From positions 25,724,552-25,788,551 of the forward strand of contig OX463832.1 of assembly GCA_949825045.1 (NCBI GenBank): 64,000 nt of DNA, given 5' to 3'. Of the stretch, positions 1-12,300 are shown in pieces; the first letter of the stretch is position 1, and every line of letters starts with the position of its first letter. The position numbers and the translations under genes were made by a program. This DNA comes from Argyresthia goedartella. Taxonomy: Eukaryota > Arthropoda > Insecta > Lepidoptera > Argyresthiidae. Under the pieces are notes generated by a model. It was given only the letters and a program-made list of their open reading frames with translations, made no database searches and was not told the origin of the DNA.

Positions 1-237
1 TCACAGGCAGTCCGCGACAAATCCTTCTAAGAATAGAATTTATCTAAGGGAGCACATTTATCTAACTGTCACAAGATAAAATACGACGAAACGAAATAAT
101 TAAACAAAACAAGTGGGAAATAGAAGATAAAGAAGAAGACAAAACACCATAACAAGATAGAAATGGACAGACTGATGCCAAGATTCCATGCCGTGTGCGC
201 AACAAAAAAAAACGGCTCCGACTTTAGCGTGTGTTGC
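1..237. other. unassigned intronic DNA
   Basis: AT-rich sequence without a recognisable gene or repeat. By position it lies in the klg intron downstream of the exon at 637-758, since that gene continues to the left of the window. Confidence 0.4.
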
Positions 238-599
238 AGAGATGGGCGCTACCAGTAAATACTCAAATTAATAAATACTGAACACATATGGGTAAATTCT
301 GAGTATTTACTGGGAACCAGGATTTAATATGCTTTAAAAATCCTCATTTGTAGGTATTAACATTCGTAGGGAGTATAGTTGTAGTTAAAAATGTAACAAT
401 GATGCTAAATAAATACGGAAAGTAAGATGTTCTGCTAAAAATATTAAATAGTAAATACTCCCACTTTTGGATATTTATCGAGTAGAAACGAGTGTTTAAG
501 AGCATCAAATACTTTTACTTTTAGATATTTATCGCGTACAAACGAGAGTTTATGAGTATATCCTTCGACGAGTAAATACTCGAGTAGAAACCCATCTCT
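238..599. mobile_element. MITE-like repeat, AGAGATGGG ends
   Basis: The left end reads AGAGATGGGCGC and the right end CCCATCTCT, so the termini are inverted. Just inside both ends are AGTAAATACTC-type motifs in opposite orientation, and variants recur internally. No coding capacity. Both outer flanks contain GTTGCAG, but it does not line up exactly with the ends, so a target duplication is only suggested. The element ends 37 bp from a klg exon. Confidence 0.5.
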
Positions 600-636
600 A
601 GTTGCAGGACCTTCCAGCTGTCATGTCAGTCCCAAC

Positions 637-758
637 CTGTAGTTCCCGAAGTCCTCGGGCTGCACGTTCTGTATGACGAGCGTGTGGTTGTTGCCCCGAG
701 CTGACATGGTAATCCGCTCCGTCGCGCTGAGAGGGAACGAGTTCTGGTACCAGGTCAC
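637..758 (-). CDS. klg: klg exon: second half of Ig domain 3
   Basis: A TTTGCAG acceptor precedes the first base at 758. The 122 nt encode VTWYQNSFPL to PEDFGNY (residues 246-285) and end in phase 2 with AG, which would complete the expected Ser of a YSC motif in the next exon to the left of the window. The donor reads GTTGGG, a weak match to the usual GTAAGT/GTGAGT, unlike all other donors of this gene. Confidence 0.85.
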
Positions 759-3700
759 CTGCAAATTGGAGAAAGAGTTTTTTGGTAATGAGTGTAATGT
801 TTTGGTACTGTGCCTTTATGCTCTCGTATGGGAAAGGCGTGACTTTATGTTTGTTGTGGTGTCAGAAAAAGTATTTTCTCACAAAAAAAGTATGAAATAT
901 TCCCCTATCATCTGTGAAGATAGTATCCGAAAGTGACTCATCCTGGACAATTTTCAGAAGTGTCCAGGTAAACGCAAAATTGTCCAGTAAGTAAGTATGA
1001 AATCCCATTACATATCATAATATTGAAATATAGAACTATTTTTTTTTTCAAAAATAAGCTAAGGAGTTTATTAGCAGTTAAGGGCCTTTAATAAAAAGGA
1101 GGTTGACGTTTCCGAATTGAACTTATATTGCACGATGTAAAATGGCGGAAAACTCAGTTCATTAGTATTTTTGCTATTTTTATACTAATTAGGAATTCGA
1201 TACTAACAGAAGAAAAAGAAGAATAAAAATAAAATTTACAAATAACATAAATGGCTTTATTTTTGAGAAAAGCACTATACACGCTTTGACCATAAGTGCC
1301 ATCCTGGCCTTTTATTATAGCCATAAGCCGGCTAAATCATACTCGTCCAGGACCAGACCAGTAAGTAAGCCATTACTGGTCTCTGCAGTAATCTACTATT
1401 TCTCAAAATTTGTATGAAATGTTTCCATAACATCTGTGAAGATAGTATCCGAAAGTGACTCATCCTGGACAATTTTTGGAAGTGTCCAGAAAAACGCAAA
1501 AGTGTCCAGTAAGTTTTTTTTTCACAAATAAGCTAAGGAGGTTTTTGGCAGTTAAGGGCCTTTAATAAAAAGATGGTACCAAAGAGGTTGACGAGTCCGC
1601 ATTGCACTTATATTGCTATTGATAAGTACTAATTAGGCATAAGGAATTCGATACTAACAGAAGAAAAAGAAGAATAAAATAAAATATTTACAATAAACAT
1701 AAATGGCTTTATTTTTGAGAAAAGCACCCCCCACTGGATGTGGTTGGAACACGATCGGGTTGTTTGCTATTATAGAGAAGAGCCACTTAATGTGGGCTGA
1801 TTATAATGCTAATAACGATACGGCTTCTGCAGTCGGCTTGCAGAGTAAGGCAATGTAGAGTGCCCTAGTAGAGTTTGTTAGCGTTAGTCTTGGACCTAAA
1901 GTATTTTGGATGAAACACTTACGTCAGCCGGCGGGTCGGCTAGTACGGTGCAGAGCAGCTCAGCTCTGAACCCCTCCCCCGTGTGCACCCACGACCGCTC
2001 CACCACAATCTCTGGAGGATCTGGAACATACGATTTAAGCAAACATTATTCCACCGATGACAAAACGGTGAGATGTCGCTGGATGTGGTTTGCTTGGAAG
2101 GGAGCCCCGTACCCCGCAGTGGGTCGATCTGGGCTGCTGAGGGTTTAGTGGTTACTTATCGCACAGGAGATAAGAAGGTAAGTAACTCGTCTAACGAGCA
2201 TTACGGACATTCTAATGGTGATAGCGATAACGGGTAAAGTCGCAAATGTCGAGCAAAATTGTCCCATAAGGTCGTAAAGAGGTGAAAGTGGCTCTGTACT
2301 TAAACCTACATCTTTATTCCCACCAACGCAGTTCAGTTGACTGAACTAGTGGGATTTTTTCCCCCACTAGTTCAGTTGAAAATGAAGCTTTTTACCTGGC
2401 TTCACTTCTGGTAGTAATCTTTGCTCATATTATAAATATTGCGGCTCATATATTCACGAATCGTTTTGGTAAAGTATATTTTGACGACCCGAATGACCGA
2501 GTCAGCAGTGACCCTGCCTAGGAAGCCAAGGGTCCCGGGTTCGAGTCCCGGTGGGGGCAAATATTTTTCTGATGAGCTCGGGTGTTTGTACCCTATTCAT
2601 GGTTGTTTATCTATCTAAGTATAATATTTATCTATATAATTATGTATATCGTTATGTAGTATCCAAGATACAGGGAATAGTAGTTTGGGGCTAGATCAAT
2701 GTGTGTAAATAACATAAAATAGTGTCCAAGGTATTATTATTATTATTATTATAGAAGTGCAGGAAGTTGTTTATTAATATTTTGAAGAATATGCAGAGGT
2801 GTACTAGCTTGTTATAAAAAAAAAACTCCAAATCTTATACACAACGTACTATATAGGAACACATATCTCCTTAGGAGGTTTTAAATGAGGCGCGAGCCTG
2901 TAGAATTTTTCATTAGTTTTCGAATGTATTACCAAGTCATGAGGTCGAAAATGCGGTGCAGAGCCGCAATTTAACTGACTCGGTGGCCAAAATGAGAACT
3001 AAAGCCACTGGTATGAAATGTCATTTGTAGGACGTTAACGCTGGCGAGAAGCGGTCATCGGATGAGTTAAGGTGACGAAGGAGTTTCTTGGGTGGAGCTG
3101 AAGTGAAGATTGTGGCACTGTGCCGTAGAATTCGGGCGATATGACGCCTAATGAACATGCTTGAGTGACTGAGTAGTTCTCAATAATTGGTCAAGTATAA
3201 TAAATAAACGCACACGAAGGGTTCCATACCATCTTACGAGAAAACTTCACCAATAAAAATAACAAAAAAATATATGTCCGAACAAAAAAGAGCTCCGTGG
3301 TCTAATGGGGTGTTGTGAAATCCAACGCTAAGGTTTCTGGAGCTTTCGAAACATTCTTCACCAATGTTCCCTTAACCACGACAGACCGTTTAAATCCATC
3401 TCCATATGAAGCAGAGACTTTGTTAAAAAACAACAAAAGCTTCAGTAATGTATACCTTAAATTTCATCATGTATATCCCCAGGACATTGTCGAAACCTTT
3501 AGATTACTTAACTTAAAAAATAATGAATACCTTTGGGGTATATCAGTCAAAGCCATTGGTTCAGTAATTCTAGTTATAGCCCCTTAGCTTATATATTAAA
3601 TAAATGTGTTGACGATGGAGTTTTCCCAGACTTCATAAAACACGGTAAACTGATACACACACAGGTTCACCTCTGTTGAGTCGGGAGAAAAGGGTAAACC

Positions 3701-6333
3701 TTCAAAAATAAAAATAACAATTAATAATAGCAAAATATTTGAAAAGATTATGCTCAGTCAAATGCTCTCACACTTCAACCGTACAAAACAACTCCTTGCC
3801 AAATAATACGGTTTCACTAGGGGTAACTAGACTACGGATGCAGTTATTACTCTTATATCTCATATTTATTATGCATCGGAGGCCGCACAGGATGCTGTCG
3901 GAGTGTTTTGCGATCTGTCGAAGGCATTTGATTGTGTTGATCATGATACATTACGGAGTTAGAAATACAGCGTTGGATCTAATAAGATCAAACTTAAGCA
4001 AGAGAATTCAAAAGGGAGAAGTCAGCGGCATTTAATCTGATGGATCGGGTGTAATTGGCGTTCCACAAGGTTCCATATTAGGCCCTTTATTATTCCTGGT
4101 ATATATTAACGATCTGCCTTTCATGGTGGAGAAATTGACTGACATAAAGTTGTTAGCTGATTATACTTCACTGGTCTTCAAAATTGAAAGACTAAAAGAA
4201 GATTTTGATGATGTTAATGGTGTATTGTCTTTAAACTTGAATTGGTTCACAGTTAATAATTTATTGTTAAACGCTGGTATAACCAAGTGTATCAAATTCT
4301 CACTTCCAAATGTCAGGCAAGTTGGGACCAGTTTAGTGTTAGACACCAACACGTTAGAATTAATAAATGATACGAAGTTTCTTGGAATAACCATTGATAG
4401 CAAATTGCAGGGGGAACCCACATAGGTAAATTAGATGGTGAATTACGTTCTGCGACTTACGCTGTCAGGAACATCAGACAAAACACGTATGTGGCTATAT
4501 CAAGGCTAGTATATTTTAGTTACTTTCATAGTGTGATGTCCTATGGTATCTTGTTGTGGGGGAAAGCAGCGGATATTCAAACTATTTTTATTTTACAGAA
4601 AAGAGCTATTCGAGCAATTTATAATTTTAAACGAACAGACTTATTAAAAAATTGACATACTAACTGTAGCTAGACAATTTATTTTCGAAAATATAATGTA
4701 TGTATAACCTCACAACATTTTCCAAACTTAGCGATAGCTGTAATATTAACCTAAGAAATAATCACAGACTAGTTGTGCCTCGGTTTAGACTCGCGAAGGT
4801 TAGCAATTCTTTCAAGAGTCAATGCAATTCTTTCAATACTACAATAAGATAGCTCTGGAGATTTTGAAATTACCATTTGAGCAATTTAAAAAGCATGTTA
4901 AAGTGACTTTGTCGAAAAAGGGAAATTACAATGTTCAAGATTACTTTAATGATGTAACTATAAGGAGTTAATCTAGCTCAACACAGTCCTTGCTGTTATC
5001 AATTTATTAATCATAATAATTAATATTGTAATATTTGTATTAGTTGGGCACAAGAAATTCTTAAAGAGATTAAAAAATCAATCTATGTGAGTTTCTAACC
5101 TGCTTCTCCTACAGTGGTCCAATGTAGAGAAGAGGCAAAAAATGACGTTTGCTAAGTATATGTAAATATCTACAAGTAATAAAGAGTTTTACCTGTAGAC
5201 ACGCGTAAACCCTATCTATTTCTGACACTTTTTTATTATTATTCTTTTCATTCACATTCACATTCGGATGTAACTGCTGAGTCTCTGCGTCTCCTAGGTG
5301 AGGGCTGAAAACCAGTGCTGCTCTTAACGAGCAATAAACACTGAGCTTTGACCTTTTCGCGTCAATGCAGCGCGCCTACATACCGACCTATATTCTTCTT
5401 TTTATTTTATTGTTTTAGTAATAATCTTATGAGTTTTTTTTTTTTTATTACTTTGCTTTCATTTAAGTTATTTTATAGTTGCACCTCCGTATCACTTTCA
5501 ATTTGTATGTGTGCTGCTTTGATGCAATAAACGTTAATCTAATCTAATCTAATCTAATAATTATAGTAATAATAATATATTTATTTGTCACAAAAATCTG
5601 ATTTGTTACATAGGTTTTACATTTGATGTTTACCAAATTGTATTTTGTGATGTGAACCATTAAGTATGGTTGATTTATCGAGATCTAAACTAGGCAGAGC
5701 CTGTGCTATAGATCTCAATAATCCTTAGCGCTTTCATATATAAACATGACACATTCTTGTCGCTTTTCGCTTTCGGTTTTAAGTAAGTCTACATTATTAA
5801 AATTCTGATAACTAGATACGAAAATTAAATAGATTAGGTTAGATGTTAAGTGTTTGTGTACGTTTGTTAGTGTTCCTGTGAAGTGTAGTGAGTGCGTGAT
5901 ACTGTGTGGGGTGAGTTGTGTTTGTGAAGTGTGGACAAATTGGGAAAATGGAAGGAATAGTAATCCCTATTACGTGATTCTCGTAAGTAGGTTTTCAGTT
6001 TTTTCATAGTCAAGTGATAGCAGCCAGTCACTGATTTTAATTATAGATTCGCGACTATCTAGAGTATATAGGTTGCTTATGTTTAGGCAGGCTTTGTTGT
6101 ACAGAGTTCCGCTTAAATTTCATTGGAATCTGTAGGCAAAAAATGTATTGAATTTAGGAATTTCTTATATTCTGTCTTTACACCGCAAGAGCTAGTATAA
6201 TTAAGAATTAGAGAAAGAAATTAAACAAAGACACTTACTTATACAGGGACCAACGACCCTAATATATATAAATATAAATCCATCTTATGTGAATATTGAT
6301 GTACATACATATAGTGAGTGAATGGATGTGTGA

Positions 6334-6382
<49 letters not shown>

Positions 6383-9300
6383 AGTAAATATTGAAATAAA
6401 TAAATAAGTAGATCATTATAGGTTTGACATGAGATGATGAGAAAGAGTATTCGAGTACCTATGTAGATAGCCTAAAAGATAACTAAAATATTACTAAATG
6501 GGTATTTTCATAAAAGCTTCAGTGCTGTAATAGTCTAGAGTTAGCAGCCACTTTCTGATAATTGCCTTAGCTTCCCAGACCGTGCATAATTTTATATCAT
6601 TATGAGTGCATACTGTGTTGTAAATGAATGGGATGGAGAATGGGCTGAAACGCTGAGCGAACGCAGTTCGGACTGCGGGTGTTGGTACTCTATAAAGTCT
6701 TCTCTTCATCAGAGAAGTGTAAACTTCTGAGTTCAGTACCGTCCTATGGTGGTGAAGAGAGGCCCTCAATATATAAAGTTGCCGCACAGATAGTGTGTTG
6801 CATTCCTGTAAAAGGACCGTTGTAGGGTAGCGGAATGGCCTCCTGTGCATCACCAGCAGTGAACGTTGCGCCCGCTCTAATGTGATTAAAATAGTTTTAG
6901 CTGAACTACCCCATGCTGTGATGCAGTACAACAGAAGAGGCTGACAAAGGGAAGAGTAAACAAGATTCAAAGTAGCTGAGTCCGCACCCTGGCGAAGTAG
7001 CTTCATTACTGGGATCAGCCCTCGGACCCGGCCTGTCAAGTTAATGACGTGATATATATCTGAAAGTTGGTTTGTCATCAAGTATCAAGCATAGGTATTT
7101 GATTTTGTCAACTCTGGATATTAAGGGCCAATGACATTGATTGCTGTTATCTTGGCAGGAATGAATTTGGAGCTCCTTAAAATCAGATGGTGGTCGAGAA
7201 GTTTTATGGAAGCAAACAAACTTTGCTTTGTTCGCGTTGAGGGAAAGAAGATTTTCATCCAGCCACTTGCCCATCGCCGACATGCATTCTTTTGTGTGAG
7301 ATAATACGAGATCCCAGGTGTCTTGGCTAATCACTATTGCCGTTTCGTCTGCGTAACAAAATAACTCTATGTCATCCCACGAGCCTAGTGATTTCCAGAT
7401 ATCTTTTATATAAATAATGAACAGTATAGGTCCGAGAATACTGCTCTGGGGCACGCCAAAGTTGATGGCGTCTTCTGAACCTATTACGTCCCCTATTTTG
7501 ATGCACTGGGATCTATTTCGGAGGTAGAGAACCAGCCAAGAGCACTACCTCTGATACCGATAGCCTCCAGTTTGTAGAGAAGGATTAGCGATGACACTGT
7601 GTCGAACGCCTTGGCCAGGTCCAGAAAGACGCCGACACACACCCTGCCTCTATCTAGCTCACCACATACTACTTTGAGCAGTTCAGTGACAGCGTCCTCC
7701 GTAGACCTGCCTTGACGAAAGCCATATTGTCCATCTGATAGAATCCGTTGAGACTCGAGAAATCCTATGAGGTACTTGCTTACAATTTTTTCTAATATTT
7801 TTGAAAGGGAGCTCAGCAGCGAGATAGGTTTGTAATTCGACGGTTCCTTCTTATCACCCCCTCCTTTGTAAACTGGAATGACTGCGGCTTTTTTTCAGCA
7901 CTGAGGAAAATTGCCTGAACAAAGGTTGAAGATGTGCGTCAGGGGACCCAGAATAGTCTTCGATATGGATTTGAGCTTATTGTTGATCCTGTCTAAACCC
8001 GGGGCACCGTCAACTCTAAACTGTCAAATTATAGTCTCTACCTTTTTCGCGTCTGTTAGGTGAAGAAATAATGAGTCCGAATGTTTTTTGCCAAAGTATC
8101 CTAGTCAGTGTTAAGCTTTTCCATGGTTTTGTTTGCCAAATTATGTCCTACTTTAGTGAAGTAGGAGTTGCAGTGAGTTAGTGATTCGTTAACGGAAAGT
8201 TTGGCTGATAATAGTTCGTCACTCGGAGTATTTCTTTTATTAATTTCACATATGTTTTTTATTGTTTTCCACATGCTCTTAGGATTATTCTTGTTATCTT
8301 CGAGTGTTTGTTTGTTGTATTGGCACTTGAGCCGTTTTAAAAGATCACTCCTGTATCTAATGTAGGTTATTCCCAGAATTAAGTTTTTTGGTTCCTTGCG
8401 GGTTCGGGTGTGCAGCTGGTCGCGGTGTTTCATGCAGCGAATGAGCCCAGGAGTGATCCAGGGTTTCCTAGCGTGCTTAAATTGGCTAATTTTAATTGTT
8501 TTAGTATTTCTTCTGGTAGTTTCTGTAAGATTATTTGTAAATATTTGTGCTCCTGTAGTAGCATCGTCGCAATTCAGTACCAGTGTCCAGTCAATACTGC
8601 CTAGTTCGTCCACTACTGCTTCTAAATCTGTTTTGGTAACATATCTATTGCTCTTTTGTTTCTTTAAGGACAGAGAAAGGCTACTTATAGTGACGCTGTG
8701 GTCTGTCACATGTGTTCCGCAGACGATGCCTGCCGCTTCTATTTTTGGTCCGACAAAAATATGATCCAGACAATTTAGACCCCTAGTAGGCTTTGTAATT
8801 ACTGCGTAATGTTTTGCGCGCGCCGTTCACTATCTCGGTGGCGTAGCGGTGTTAGCGCTGCGGTCCTATCGACTCGCGGCTCAAGTAAAACTATATATAC
8901 TATAACTATTTTCGTGAAAAGTCAATAGGTTGTATTTTAAATCGCAAAATGTAGTTTACAAAGTTATTGGTGCGGCTACTTTACTACTTGATTTTGATTG
9001 AATCTAAAATACTTACCTAAAAAATAGGTTCACAGTCCTCCCTGTCAGCGAGGTCTACTGCCCACAGGGTTACTAGTAATAATACCTTGAACACTACTTA
9101 CACACATTGATCTAGCCCCAAACTAGGATTCCCTGTATCTTGGTTGCTAGACAACGCTACTCGATAGACAAACAACCATGACTAGGGTACAAACATCCGT
9201 TCCCATCAAACAAATATTTGCTCCCACCGGGACTCGAAACCGGAACCCTTGGCTTCGTAGGCAGGGTCGCTGCCGACTCGGCCATTCGTGTCGTTAGTGA

Positions 9301-12300
9301 CCGCCCGGTTTCCGAAAGGAAAATTCGCTGTTGACAACTTGTCAAACTCTTGTGAAACGTATTTCAACCAATCACGTGCCGCTATTTTGAATTAACCTTC
9401 GATTAATCAGCTTTTACATTTGACCACTCTTCCAGAAACTGGGGGATATCAAATTTCAAGCTGGTTGTGAGTTAGTTAGTTACTTACAAAGCACCTGCAG
9501 CGTGAACTCCGTCACCACAGCTGGGCCGACGCCGTTGTCGACGGTGCACGTGTACACGCCGCTGTTCTGCCGCTCCAACCGGGACAGCTGCAGCTGCGGA
9601 CCCTCTCCCACGCGGTCGCCGCTCTCGTTCTGTGGTTGGAGAAGGCACATTTGTTTACAAGTTAGTCTGTCGTACTAACGTTACATTAAAGGCATAGAAA
9701 ATTTACGGACGACGCGTCAGATCATACATGTGGCACGTAATATTTACGGGTGGCATGTAATATTGTAATGTGTGGAGTTTATAACAGAGAATCAGAGATT
9801 CAGAGCATCAGAGAAACGGAGTAACAGAAAAACAGACAAACAAAGAAACAGAGAAAAAGAGAAACAGATAAACGGGGAAACAAAGAAATGGAGTAACAGA
9901 GAAACATATAAACCGAGACACAGATAAACAGATAAATAAACAAACCTATGTTCCTCTGTTTTTCTGTTTCTTTGTTTCACTGTTTATCTGTTTGTCTGTT
10001 CATCTGTTTATCTTTTAATCTGTTTGTCTATTTATCTGTTTATCTGTGTCTCGGTTTATATGTTTCTCTGTTACTCTGCTTCTATAAGCAGACAAACAGG
10101 AAACAGATATAAAGAGAAAAACGTAAACAGAGAAACAGAGAAACAGGGAAACATAGAAACAGAGAAACAGAGAAACAGAGAAACAGAGAAACAGAGAAAC
10201 AGGGAAACAGAGAAACAGAGAAACGGAGAAACGGAGAAACGGAGAAGCGGAGAAAAAGAAAAACAGAGAAACAGAGAAACAGAGAAACAGAGAAACAGAG
10301 AAACAGAGAAACAGAGAAACAGAGAAACAGAGAAACTGAGAAACAGAGAAACAGAGAAACAGAGAAACAGAGAAACAGAGAAACAGAGAAACATAGAAAC
10401 AGAGAAACAGAGAAACAGAGAAACAGAGAAACAGATAAACAGAGAAACAGAGAAACAGAGAAACAGAGAAACAGAGAAACAGAGAAACAGAGAAACAGAG
10501 AAACAGATAAACAGAGAGAAGTAGAGAAACAGAGAAACAGAGAAACAGAGAAACAGAGAAACAGAGAAACAGAGAAACAGAGAAACAGAGAAACAGAGAA
10601 ACAGAGAAACAGAGAAACAGAGAAACAGAGAAACAGAGAAACAGAGAAACAGAGAAACAGAGAAACAGAGAAACAGAGAAACAGAGAAACAGAGAAACAG
10701 AGAAACAGAGAAACGGAGAAACAGATAAATAGAGAAACAGATAAAAAGGGAACCAGATAAAAAAAGGAGCTCACCCATCGCCCGGTCTGTAACGGCTTCC
10801 GCCACGTCACGCTCGGCACGGGGTTGCCGGCCGCGCGGCACTCCAGCACGGCCGCGCCGCCGCGCCGCGCCGCCGCGTGCCGTGACTCCGGCGCCGCGCG
10901 CACCGACGGCGGGACGAGGACTTCGACCGTGTGGACTTGGTCGCGCGCGATCCGGTCGGAGATCTGGCAGACGTAGTCGCCGGCATCCTATGGAAGTAGA
11001 AATGTATTGAATTACGTTTGATAAGCCGGCCACCATCCTCTCCCTGTGTTGAGTAACTGGATAAAACGTGTCGAATGGCCAAGTCATACTTTTTAACCAA
11101 GATATGGGTATAGGCTAGGGCTTGTAGAGTTGCTACTCCTAAACTTAGGCCTTGTAGGGCTTATAGGCTTTGTTCTTAATTCATAATTTCTTTATTCCAC
11201 ACAAATTACATTAAAACGGCTAAGTGCGAGTCGGACTCGCACACGAAGGGTTCCGTACCATTTTGTATAAAAACGACAAAAAAAACACGTTTGTTTTATG
11301 GGAGCCCCCCTTAAATATTTGTATTATTTTAATTTAGTTAAGAATTTTACAAGTGAAAATATAACTAAATATTCTGAGAATATTTCAAGTGTCTACCTGT
11401 TGCCGTTATCAATAACGAGCAAAAACCATAAAAAAAACAGGTTTATTGTATGGGAGCCCCCTTAAATATTTATTTTGTTCTGTTTTATTATCTTTTCTTA
11501 TAGCGGCAACAGAAATACATCATCTGTGAAAATTTCAACTGACTAACTATCACGGTTCATGAGATACAGCCTGGTGACAGACGGACAGACAGACAGATGG
11601 ACAGCGGAGACTTAGTAATAGGGTCCCATTAGGCACCCTTCGATTACGGAAACCTAACAAGAGTTACATAAAAATAATGTTCTAAGGCGAGCTTAGCTCT
11701 AATAGTAGATCTTTTCCAGCAAACCAGGATAAGATGGGAATAGTTATTTGTGTCACAAGGGAGCAAAATGATGTATTTACGGCAAGGGCGTTACATTGAA
11801 TCCAGAGGGAAGGGAAGGATTCTAAGATAGAATCCTGTGGGTAGCGAGGGATTCTAAGTTAGAATCCTGAGCGTAACAAAGGATTCCAGCGTTAACGCCC
11901 ATGACGAAAATAATTTTGCTGCTGAGTGACACATACAACTTTTCACACCGACTATGAAGTAAATTTTAATAATAATAATAATAATAATACTTTGAATTAT
12001 ACTTTCACCACTTTTACAGTAATCGAACAACGTAAACAAAACTTTTTTTATATAATTGCGGACTGTGAATTATAAGGGAAAGGTCACTACAGATAAAATA
12101 TTCCTGTGTACTTTGACCAATGCGTAAAAATAATCGAATCGAATATTACAATGGTTTCGGATATCAATATTCATTATATCACAATAACAGTCATCGATAG
12201 TTTTGATTTCAGTAAAACATATAGTTTATAGTGACATTTTTTTAAATATTACGAAAAATTCATAAATTTTCGTATAAAAGTTAAAGTTAAAACTTAAAAC

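Noticed and set aside
1906..2148. 80-codon plus frame
   Set aside because: Antisense shadow of the klg exon at 1923-2020.
2483..2570. tRNA gene
   Set aside because: A and B boxes are present, but the acceptor stem does not close and the same sequence recurs with a common body and an ATT tail, so it is a SINE. The same holds at 9230, 24160, 44640, 60810 and 61290.
10024..11087. Very long frames of 166 to 338 codons across the octamer array
   Set aside because: They are produced by translating (AGAGAAAC)n, whose 8 bp period rarely creates stops. The real coding part there is only the klg exon at 10775-10987.
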